Of a DNA stretch of 60,000 bases, positions 11,352 to 24,100 are shown piece by piece. Source of the stretch: Polytrichum commune (lineage: Eukaryota > Streptophyta > Polytrichopsida > Polytrichales > Polytrichaceae); NCBI GenBank assembly GCA_950295325.1, contig OX485806.1, positions 21,020,001-21,080,000 of the forward strand, read 5' to 3'. Every line of letters begins with the position of its first letter. The stretch's first letter is position 1. A model generated the notes under the pieces. The model was not told the DNA's origin. It ran no database searches and saw nothing but the letters and a program-made list of their open reading frames with translations. The translations under genes and the position numbers were made by a program.

Positions 11352-12142
11352 TAAGTAGCACAAGCAATGTCATAGACAGTTTTGTGCAGGCACCCACATA
11401 GTTGGACAACTTTCATTTGCTTTAAGGTTGCTAAATGTATGCCCCAAATCTCAAAATATGCAAGGTGTTGTTGCATGGACCTTGTGGTGATTGAGATCGT
11501 TAGTGTAGAGTCCAATAAATATTTAGACATCAAATAGCAGAAACAAATGAGAGAAATTCAGGGCTATGGAAAGTAGGGCAAAGAAAGGAGAATTTATTGA
11601 ATGGCAGCATTCGAAAACAAAACATTCTACGAGGCCATTGATATCGACAAGTGATTTTTGAATTGTGGTGTTGCTGTATGAAGTGACTCCAAACTAACTT
11701 TAAAACATTTATACATCAGAAGATACAAGAGTATCACAATATATAAATCACAAACCCAATGCGTGTGGTTTTGACTTATGTGTTTACACTTTCACCACAA
11801 TACCCTATGTGTTCACACAGCTGTTATGTCGTCTCTGACCTCCACACACAAACATTGGAGGCATGTGGTTCTTCTACTTCAAATAAATACGGGTACCAAG
11901 TCCATGCAGGAGTTACACGATAGCTGCCCTGCATATAGTAAAATATTTTAACAGCCACTATCTAGGTTGTAAAAAACTATTTCCATGAATTTTCCATGCC
12001 ATTCAGAATGAGTCTTCAGAGGATTGGAATAATACTTGGCAAGATGAGTGGAACTCTGACGTTTCTAGAATCGTATTGATGAGAACAAGAGTAAAATTTA
12101 TGATAGGTATTGGAAGGTGATTCGGTGGTGGGCACACCAATC

Positions 12143-15100
12143 TTAAGAGCACAGGGCACCGATAACAGCGCCAGTGGTACTGAATGTGGATGACAAATCA
12201 GGGAGTGACTGCCACTTTGAGTCCATTGAGATCCCAGGATATAGCCATGGCTGTACAGATTGTTTGAATGTCTCCACAGTTGGTGATAAAATAGCTTCCC
12301 AATCAACCTGCCCACAACAAACATCTCACAATCAATACCTAGCACATTTATTTGCAATATAAGTATAAAGCTTTTGAAGAAATGTGGAATGAGAATCAAA
12401 GAATGCAGCCAGAGGTTCTGATGTTCAGTCCACAAGATCAAACTGTAGAAAACTAAGACAATAAATTTGCAAGCAACATGAAGAGGTCCTTAATCCAGAA
12501 TCCAGATGTTCAGATAGAAGTAGGGAAGCGTACCTGGAGGTTCTTGGGTATAGAGGTAGTAACTTTCATATTGGCGGCAAGGAACAGGCCCAGTAATGTA
12601 ACATAGCCCACAACAGCTGTTCCTCTTGCCAGTGGCATAAAATTGTACCTAGCATTCATTACAGCGTGAACACTTTAGTAGTGTTTCAACTAGAAGCTCT
12701 AAAAAAGGTCCACAGCAAATTGATAAGCTTGTTGCCAATCCTACAATGAGGAATTTATCGCATTTAGTAATTAGTTAAAAATATTTGTGAAGGATTTTCA
12801 AATGTCAAATGTCTAACCTGGGTTTTTGTGGCGTCTGGCTAACATTAGTCAACTTCACTACGACCTGTTAAGACGAATTTTTTATTTCTACTCTGAAGAG
12901 TGGAATGGTAGTGTGATACACACTCGTACTAACTTCTCGCTCTCTCTACATCTTGGTTCGCATTGATGTGAACAACCCCAGGATTGCTATCCTAAACTTA
13001 GTGTTGCATTTACAAAACTAGTGTGTTCCTTCCTAGAAGGGGTGGCCCAAACTGCACTATGCTCAGTAATTGTATCAACACTAGAATCAAAGAATGAAAA
13101 ATGCTTTCAGAGTGACAGATAGCATGCTCATGTGTGCAATGAACACTGAAAATAGTAGCAACATGAGAAGATTTTTCCAGGACATACCAGTAATATGAGA
13201 GTCTTAAAATGCCGTCGCGCACACTCTCAAGTTCTGAGGCCTCCATTGACTCGTATGCTTTATTGCAGTATGCATCACATAGGGCCTGAGAATCCACAAA
13301 TGCACCATAAAGATAACAAGGCTATATTTAAACAAGGGCATGCATTTTGTTCATGTATTGATGGATGAACCACATATGGATAATCCTCTACAGTACGGAG
13401 AACCATCCATCCTCATCATGCAAGTTATTTGATCTGGGCAAAGAAATGAATGAAATTGGAACTTCTTGATAGGTTGCATGATATGTACATAGTGATTGGA
13501 AACCTCATTAGACTTCAAATTTACACTTGCATGGAGAGGAGGTTTTAGGAGTACAGAATTCTAGGTTTAGCACTGAATTCCTAGGTACTGAGCATTTGGT
13601 CACTACAATATGTCACTGTTACAAGATGACTAGGTAATGAATATGTTGAAGCGTTGCTAAGTTTTTTTTGTTCCTGCTTTGTTGAAATTACTGAGGAGCC
13701 CGTATCGAACTACATTTGAAACTCCAAGTGTTCATCAATCTATACGGTCTGACAAGAACAGCACATGCATGTTGGTTCACGCCAAGGGGATTATGAGATA
13801 CAAATGTGCTTGGTATGTCCCATTTCGTTACCTAGAGTTATTACCCTGAGGAATAGGAAAACTGCTTGCATTCAATCCTACATAAATGTCTTGATATGTA
13901 GAACTTTGAAGAAATGCAAACCTGCCAAGCAGAGGCCAATTCAGTATCGTATTCTGCCCATCGTGGAGGTGTGCCTGGTGTTCTTATTGAGAAATCGAAG
14001 CCTTTGGAACCCCTGAAGTTCAGACAAACAAATGTTAGAGGTTCTACTTTGTCCTGACTGGTAGACTTGTCAATTGGAACATGACATTGAAGTAAAATTT
14101 CTCATGCAGTCAGTATGAACTACCAACCTACATCCCACACTAGTAAAGCAACTGAGGAATTTAGAACAGACAAAAATTAGGCCCACATTAGGACATCTGT
14201 GAAGCAGACAAGTCTGAACCTAAACTTCAATCCCTAAGGCGGTATGAAGACAACACTATTTTGGTGCTTGGTGACTCACTGTTTCTGCATTGTGAGTCGG
14301 GTACCATCCAATACTTTCCTGCAACACTCAAAATGACTAACTTTAGGAGAATACAAACTTCATACACTTTGCAAGACAAGTTGTAATGACTACAGTAGAC
14401 AAGTATTCAAGCAACATAACAACTGACATAAGGGCCGGTTTACACTACGGTGGAGAAGTCCACCGGTCATGAAAAAAAGGGCGTTTCTCAATTGTGATTG
14501 GTCGAAAATGCAACTCTTGACCGGTGGGTGTTTACACTAGGTGAAGAAAACAATGGTGGTGAACTTTTCTCATGGATGATAAAATGACATGGCCGCCTAC
14601 ATGGCGGCACTTTTTGGAGTTGGGCTTCTCCGGAGGAGGAGTTTCTTGTCCGGCCTCAAGCCCAACTCAATAACAATATTTTATTGCCTTTAATTCTTCT
14701 CCGGCACATCCACCATTTGCCTCATATAACCATGTCTTGGCCAAGCATTCTTGACCGACCGGAGGCCTTCTCCACCGTAGTGTAAACCGGCCCTAAGGAT
14801 GAAACTTACAAACTGCACTGTTGCAAAAGAAAAATTCTTTACTCACCCTTTGGTGCAAGTACTGTTACAAGGTGTACACACCCAAAAATCCCTCCCGATA
14901 ATTTTGTATAGATCGGAACAGCTATTTGCTGCATGTACCTGTTTTCAAAATTGCCAAAGTTGACCAACATGTGAAGTCAGGCATCCAAATGGCAGATCGA
15001 GGATAAATGCCAAACATAGCCAGGACCCAGCGTACATAGTGAATTAAGCTTTCCAATAACCTCATCTATATCAGTGCATAAATAGGCTGATCAGAAGATG

Positions 15101-18100
15101 AAGAAAAACAAGACACTCTTATTGCAAACAGATGCAATGGATACAAAACTTTTTATGTAAAGTGGGGGATAATCATAAAGACGCTATAATATGAAGATTA
15201 TTTGACTGGTAAATTATGAAATGTCATCGTGTTTGCAGAATCAATACTAAGGATAGAACCTGGATGCTATCAATTTAATCCTGTTGGTTACAAAGCAGTT
15301 GTTTCTATCTCCAAATCATAGCGTCAGTGAAATCCCCAAAATACAGGTAGCAGGAGAGGGCGAATATGACACTCACAGTCTTCAACTTTTCAGGATCTTT
15401 AAGATTGACGGGACGATTGGCAGCATCATACACAACACCTTTGTCGTGTATCAGCTCCTTCACAATTTTGAAAGCTCTAAATAACACCAAATCACTCAAT
15501 CAGTGATCCATGTTTTGATAGCCAATAAAACCTTGGTACAGATTCCTGTACACTGGTTGGTGTAGACTTTACAGGGATAACGCACCTTCAACTTACATGA
15601 TGGATGGTATGAGTTGGTTACTCAAGCAGCTAATATACACTACAATTGACCATACAACAGAGAATGTCAACATATTCTTATTTGTTTGTCCTTTACTTCC
15701 ATTGCGTTTTGTAACTTGAGGGCAAATGCCCTATCTACAAACTACATTCTATGTCTAAAGTTCGAACTGCGCACCAAAAGCTTCACTTTCCAGTTTGCTC
15801 AATCTTTAAAATTAGCATGTTGATATGCAACTGCAATTCTGATCTTTTCTCCTAGTTCCACAACAATACACATGGACCTACCCTACTATCAGTGATTTCA
15901 TCACGCACCAGGCAAGTGTTCCTCTGTATTCAGAGTGTACCTTTCAAAGTTGGGATAATAGCGCACCACCTGGGCTTGCCCAAGCACCATTGGAGTGTGT
16001 GAGCCAAATCCTGCTGCAAACTCCTTTTCACTGCAGATATAGGCATGCATTAAAATTATGTAAATATTAAGAGCACGGAAATGCTGATTAATACAGAGGA
16101 GAACCAGACCACAATAAATGAGACAGGATTGAAGCCTAGGAAGTGTGTGGATACCTGAATCTCTAAACAAATCCTGGAAGATGTGTAAGGTACAAAGCTC
16201 AGAAGAGGGAAAGTACAAAATATGAAATAAGGACAAACCTTAGTTGGTCAACCCAAACTACAGAGTCACAAGGCTCTGACACTTGTCTCCATTTGACAGC
16301 TATAGAGTAAACATCCCTCCAAGAGGACATGAATGGCTCCATACTGTCACCATTTTCTTGTCCCCTGCAACCACAACAATAAAATATCAGAATATGTGAC
16401 CAAGTAATCAACAACTACACCTGCGCTTAGGTCAAGTAAAAGTAGTCCTTACCCTTTATTGCTCAACTTTCCACTGCCACTTTTCTTCTTGTGTTTCCGC
16501 CCAGACTTTTGAGGGGCATCTCTACTTTGAACCTGATCATCCCCATTTTCTTTCATCGTCCGCCATGTGTAAGAGACTTTTTGAGCAATTTCAATTGCAG
16601 CCAAGCCAGCCATGCGATGCTGTCAAAAGAAGTGAAGCTGTGAGTGAATGATATATTATATAAATCAAACTTCCAGAGACGAAGTCTGTTTATATGTAAC
16701 AATACAAAAATGCTCATCTAACAAACAACATAAAACACAGCTTGTATCCACTTTAGATTGTTTCAATGTAAGGTGGAAACAACACTGCCCAATTTCACAA
16801 ACATCACTATCTTCCCAAATTCAGCAAGGGCAATTGTCGTGACAAATGTGATATCTAGGCAGAAACTTTGAGATTTTCTGATGAACATTGGCGGCTCATG
16901 ACCGCTGGTACTACACAAGTCACACTAGAGAATTACCTGCCGAGAATTTGACATGAATCCTGGGCAAGTATACTGAATAAGACGTCCAATCTCATCAGCT
17001 GCTTCCAAGAGTGACTTCTTAGACTTGGTAAGTGCAGTGTCCTGTTGTCGCAGAGTCCCTTTTGCCATTTCCTTCAGCACAGGCTGGGGTTTGTATGTCT
17101 GATAGAACGAATCAGGTGGAAGCCTTTTGCACCATGCTTCCTGCCAGCCCATTAGAATGATATGAATATAAAGAGGGTTTCCTTGTGCAGAACAAGTATG
17201 GAGGACGTTTACAATTCACTGTAACACCTAGAGTCCATAATGAATATGCTTTCCAACTCTCAAAATATTAAAAAATAGTGGTAGGGTAGTGTAGTGACTT
17301 AGGATAGTATAGGACAAGAAAGAATGTAATACAGTACAATGTATGTGCCATAAAATTAAAAAATCAAAGTGGACTACTACTTGACCAACACAGCTATGCA
17401 GCATGCTGCACATAAAACGAAGGAGACCACCTCCATTAAGAATAGTTTTTTGTTCTTGACATTTTCACTTACTTTGAAAATTGCGCTGAGATCACCATCC
17501 ATGTCAAAGCGGCCAAATGGATGAGCAAGTTTTGTTACTGTATACAGAGCATTTTCTCTCTGCAATATAAAAAGGGATACACGACAAGTACCATCTGAGT
17601 TGAAACATTGATAATGACCTATGTGTATGCAGCTTGAACTATGTGTGTGCAAACCTGGCAATGCACTAACCGGCTACTATGGTTTTCAGGAAAAACATCA
17701 AAAATAATAAGTGTTCATATTCTTTCACCCCAATTTATACTACGATAAGGGGCTTTCTAATTGATATACTATAATGACATCAGAATGAGAACAACATGGC
17801 AGTAGTACTGACACTTCTAGAAACCAATCCACGCCCAGATTCAACAAACTTTAAATAAGACACTGCTCACTAAATACTTGCAGCAAATCCTTGAGTACCT
17901 GGTAGAATGCCAAAATCTGAAGTGTCCTGTTTTCACTGGTGTCAATCTCCATCTCAAGTATAGTGTCATAGTCTTCAACCTGCACTTGTACGATACACAT
18001 ATCTACTGTAAATAGAATGTTCATGCATTTTACTTGATGGTGACTTAGGAATATTATCTGGCAGGTATGTGAGTATCTTGTAGATTGTAATATCCACCAA

Positions 18101-21100
18101 TCATCAGTCTCATGTACTTTCCACTTTCATCCCTGACGAAATTTTTAGATGTGACCAGGTAATCTGAGCAGATGCCCGTTTTCCCATCTATGCAGCCAGC
18201 AGTAATTTTTACCCTAGTAGATCGAACATCTGCAGTCTTCTCTTAAAAATAGTCCAAAGAGGAAAAAGGGCGCTACTTTACTAGTTGAAAAAATTTGGAC
18301 CAAAGAAGAAGCACCTACAATAGACTGCTACAAGAGCTATTCTAGAACACTTTGAATTCTACAAGTAATGATGAGGCTTACAGCATCTGTGAACTCTCCC
18401 AGTGCATGGTGGCAAGAAGCTCGCAAATAAAGGCATTCCAAGCTCTCAACCTCAAGCTGTAAGGCTGTTGTCAGCATCTTTGCCGACTTTCTGGAGAGGG
18501 AACAACAAGTACTTAGTCCCGATGGGGTTCTTATTTCAATATAGAGGTCTCGAGTTATGAGTAATTGAGAGAGCCAAACTCCTCCAGTAAACCACATGGC
18601 GAGACTGCTATAATGGACATTGCTAGTACATTTCCACTGGATGGTCAATCGTGATGCAAACAAGCTGCATTCACAAATTTGCATGTACTAGTGGTATTTA
18701 ATACAATAGAATTGATTGACCATCATTGGAAATTTGGAAAAGTATAAGTTCTGCAGGTCTGAATTAATTATGCACCATGAACTTGTTTTACAACGACTAA
18801 TAGACTTCAACAGTTTTCTATGTGCAGTCAAACTCAGTTTTGTCCTTACCTGTGATCACCCAGGCCATAAAGGAGGATTCCCCATAACCGATATGCATTC
18901 CCATATCTGAAAACAAGTATGGTAATGAGATTTTGACTTGGATGACAAAATGAGAGTAGGCTACAAGCCACATTCTAATCATTCACTTGATGTCAAGTAT
19001 CCACTTTATGTAGTCTTCCAGTTAACCAATTGCCAGATGAAATACCAGCAAACTGGCAAAGCAAAATATCCAGGACTAGTTGGCTCAAAATGGACTGGAG
19101 GCTGTTAAATACTGGAGTATCAAAAATCCATAAAGAACAATTAGATAAGTGTAAGAGCATGCACAGATCTTCAATAAAATCTTAGAGCCAAGAAAGATGT
19201 CATACTTGTCATCAAGATCTATGGCCTTTTGAAGGCACTCAATGGCCTTCTCAGATTCTGCCAACTCCTTATAGGACTGTAAATGAAAAGCCACAAATAA
19301 AAGGAAATGAGTTCACACAGAAAATATCATATTCAGATACACATACCACATGTGCCTGAGCTGTTCAGAACTTCCAAACACAGTTTGCTTAGATTTCAAG
19401 AAGTAACAAATGACTATACACTCAGATGTTTTTAAGTGGTGCAGTGAGTCTTCACCCTAGATAAGCATCTTGAAGAGTATTCACTCAGTGAGATTCTTTT
19501 TGGCAGTTCTTTAAGTTGAATCTTGGTAGATGGCATTTTTGTCTGATAATTGGTAACAATGAGGTGTTGACTGATGAGAGCTTGCTACTTGACAATGCTT
19601 GGCATTCATGCATGTTATCAAGGAACTCAACTCTTGAATTTATTCTTGAAGCTAAAATAGAATGAGAACATCCTACACATGCTTAAGAATGCTATGAATA
19701 GTACCACAGTATTTCCAATCGTTGTATCACTTGTAATTCCAAACTTTCTGATTGATTCTAGACTTGGTTGTTTATGATTTAAGTATAGAACCTCCCAGGA
19801 ACATATGATAGTATCGTAGAAGTATATTGTAGCAGCTCAAATGTAGAGGCATTTTGCAGCATTGATTTTTCAAAATTATGACCACAAGTAATGGTGAGAA
19901 TAAACTCTTAGAAATATAGAAACCCATGACACAAACATGTACACAGAATGTATGAAAGCTACTTCAGAAACTTAAATTTTCTATTTTAACCAGGTTCAAA
20001 AATCTAACCAGAAGTTGAACACTCACGCATAAGAATCTTGTCTCTTAATCTTTCTTCTCAAGTCATTTACAATGTAATTCTCCTTCACTGCATCATAAAC
20101 TTATTCATAAACTGGGCATATGAAAATTTCCAGCTGTGAACTTCAGCTCTTAATGACCCATGGTGATGGTGAGGCTTTCTTAGAAGCAAAGACCAATTCA
20201 TCCAGTTTTCAATTCTTCAACTTACTCCAGTCTAACAGTGAATTTTTTTGGTGAAGAGTTTACATGAAGATGTGGAAAGTATGTGTTTTTAATTGTAGTG
20301 TTGAACTTATTCCTCTAAGGTTTCTAAAAGAGAACAAAGTACCTGTGCCAGATGAACCAATCCTTCTTTAAAACCTTCATCCAACTCAACGGCCTTGCAC
20401 TGAGCTTTGATACCGTCGTCATAATTACCAGCCGCTGTCAAAGCCAATCCCTGGACATCCATGTAAACCACTGAGTACACAAGCAAAGGTGAACCATCAA
20501 ATACAACAAGGGCACTAGTCATGTAATTTGACATCCTCCTAAGACTGCAATCCCATCCTTTTAAGACTACAATTTATAAACCCTTCTTTCTCCTTCACAT
20601 GTAAGTTTGCAGAGAGCAGCTAACAAAAGGAGAGTACCAGGTAGTTATAGGCATATTTGTTTTTAGCATCTTGAGTAATGCATCTCTTCAAGTCGTCAAT
20701 AGCTGCATCAAAGTTCTTGAGCTTGAAGTTGACAACACCTGTATACCCAAAATTCCAAAGGTCCTTAAACTTTTTTGGTTTACCAGCTTCATAGAAAGCC
20801 TAATTTCTTGGGACGCATCATATTGTTTGTGAGGCCCTTCAAGCACAGCTATGTAGTGAGAAATAAAATGTTTAAGAATAATAGGATCATTAGAGAACAC
20901 ACTGTATTCAATATCTATGACAAGTACTCTGTAGAACAAATCAGCTGCAAGGACCACGCTTACCTCTTTCATGTAGTAGATCCGATGTAGATTCCAGCTG
21001 AATTGCCTTCGTTAAATCTTCAAGAGCCTGCCATAGCAAATATGATTTGTAAGCGACAACACAATCAAAGTAACCAGAAAACGGCCAGATGTAACTAGAA

Positions 21101-24100
21101 GGAGCCAAAAGGTTGATGCTTCTACTTGTTTTAAGAGCTCGAGCATGAGTTGATTGAAATAAAGAAATGCAATTTCTATAGCAGGGATCAAATGTGCACT
21201 CTACATTGTCCAAGAGAGTCATTACCAACATGCATGTAATCCATCCATTCTGCCAGACCACCACAAGCTTGGCAAGCTGGAACAAAGATCAAATTATTCC
21301 ACTTGCTTGAATATTAAATGAAACAGAGAAGATTTTATACCTCCACAGTTTCTCCTATTGCCACCCGAGCTTGTCCACGCCTTTTCCATGCTTCCGCTGC
21401 ATTTGGATCCACGTCTATTGCCTGCAAACAGATCTCAACCATTCATGTGAGATTGTAATGAAGACAAAGCTTTAATGAGACAACCTCTTTACAGACCACA
21501 AGGGCTCAAAAATCAAGCACCGGGAATGGTGCAAACTTGCTCACAAGCACATCAAGCTCAATCTTCATTACAGTAGCACAAAGTTACCTTGCTGAAGTCA
21601 GAGACGGCTTTCTTAAGGTTTCGCATAAAAGCATAAGCTGTGCCCCTCCCAAGCAGAGCCCCAGATGATGTTGAGTTCTCTTTTAGAATCTGTTCCAGCA
21701 AATGTAAATTTCTTTTAGATGGAAATGGGTTCCAGCAATAAAGAATTTCCTTCATCACTCAATTAGAAATTGGACTTTGTACATCCTGAAGTAATGTAGG
21801 GCAGCTAATCTGGATGCTCTTGATCAAAGTAATTTTACAATGCACCAGCACAGTGGTGTTAGGAGTGCAGAATTGATGTGATACGCTTCAATCATGACCC
21901 ACCGGTCGGCAGACAGCAGCACACTAATCGTACAATCTACAAAATTTGAAGTTACTAAGGTAGCCAATTCCTTGCTTCACCCACAACCACAAACACTGCC
22001 TGGCACCTCAAGTGTCATGGGTGCCATCTCAGTAATATACCTGCTGAAATAATAACACGCTCGCATGCTACTTTCTCCACATCAAATATAACATTTTTGC
22101 ATTCGAATTACAAGTTAATGACATCTTAACAGATCCCGATTTTTTATTATTGGATATTGTTCAGGGCTAGAAAGTTGAGCACCAATGCAGCACATGTTTT
22201 GTTCTTGAATGATAAATAGGAATAGGCAGAAATCACAAAGTTCAACAATCTCTAGTCTGCACCGTACCGAGTCAAATATTTGAACCGCCTCTTCGTAGCG
22301 CCCTCGATTTACCTGCAAAAGATATTCAAAGATTGGTACCCAGCTGGCTACTGTGAGATACTAGTTACAAACGGTAATGTAGACATGACTTTGAAGTTAT
22401 GAGGCCAATCTGTGGCAGGAATAGCAGAAACAGCATTTTTAAAGAGGAAAAGCATTTTTAGTGACACAGCTGCCAGTAACACATATAATTGACATCAAAA
22501 GGGTAGAGGGGAACAAGTCCACAGGAAAATGCAACCTGTTGGATCCCTTTAGATAACTTGATGTCCACAGTCAGAGATAGCCTTGACTGCCTGTTTCTTG
22601 GTCCACCTTCTATGTGCTCCATAGGTTCAGGGTCGGACTTGGTGACAGTAACTGCGCTCACATTGCTCTTTCTTGCAACTGAGGCAGAAGTCTTGCCACT
22701 CATAAAGAATGTAGAGTCCTCATCCTGAAGAGTCAAACCTCTTAAGTTAATGTGGATGCACATCAAAATAGGTGAAAAATAATACCTTGAAAGTTAAAAG
22801 CAGTTCCCATTAATTGTGATACAAATGTAGCTGCTTGGAATAGATAGCAATTATATACCTTGGATGAAGGTTGTGACATTGATTCTGTATCTGGGTCACC
22901 TTTCTCAGTCTTCATAGCCAGGTTGTGGAGCTGCACTACAAGTGGGAGCTCCTCGGGTAAGCCTATGGCCGACTCGTACCCTGAGTGCCATACTTGACAT
23001 GCCTCGTCCTGCTTGTTCAGGGCAGCTAATGCCTGTCCTGGCCACCCACAATTGTATCCAACACCAAAGTTGTACAAAAAATTAGATCTCATTCATTGCA
23101 AGGCTTGGCAGTGGAATTTTGTTTACAAGATGTGCGTATATATAGATCTCAGAAGATAAATTTGAATAAAGTAAGTTAAAAACTGTGAGCAATTCTGGAA
23201 ATGTCATCAAAATGAAATTTACAGAGAGAATGAGGAAAAGCGTAAAGGATAGGTAGCTGAATATATCTGGGCTAATTCAAGTGCAAATAAAGTCAGCAAA
23301 CAGCACAGAAATCATGGCCCTTTGATTGTCACTCAGATTATTAGAGAAGTTCATCTAGAATAGTGAGCAATCAGGTGTGACTTATAAAATGGATGTATAA
23401 TTCAGAAGCAACTGAATACAGATATCATGGTTGAGACCAAGAACTTAGCTTTGTATTGACAGTGGGGAGTAGACCCTACACAGATATAGCAGTAGCTTAG
23501 AAGCTGATCTGTACCTTTATATAAATAGGCTTGGAGTGTAGATGGGCAAAGTGTAAGCGCGTTATCACAGTCTTTGATCACATGTTTGTGCAAATCCAGC
23601 TTACTATAACACCATGCTCTGTTACTGCATTCACAAGCATTCCAATACAAGTCCCGTGGATAGCAAGATGACGATTGTGAGATATTTATGAAACTAGTGA
23701 TGGTCAATCAGCAAAAATTTCCAAACATGCATTTTCCAGGAACCCTTTCATCACCTGTTATTCCAAAATAAGAACTATATTACAAGTCACAGCTTCAAAC
23801 ATTAACTCCTATATGAAGACGTAAGCTACCTGTATGAAATATAAAACCTTGCACAAATAATTTGGAAGCACGCATTGCAATGACAACCTAGCAAAAGAGG
23901 TAAAATGATGGATTACAACTTCAATGTCTTTCTGACTAAAAGCTCTGTTTGTCTGGCGCCAACTTGAAACATAGTCACCCCAATCTACATGGAGCTCAAG
24001 ACTTAAACACATTTTTTTTTCTGCAACTGCATAAGAGAAATTAAACTCATCCCTACTTCAGTTCCAAACTTGATTCACTAAACTGCCTGCATAAACTACG

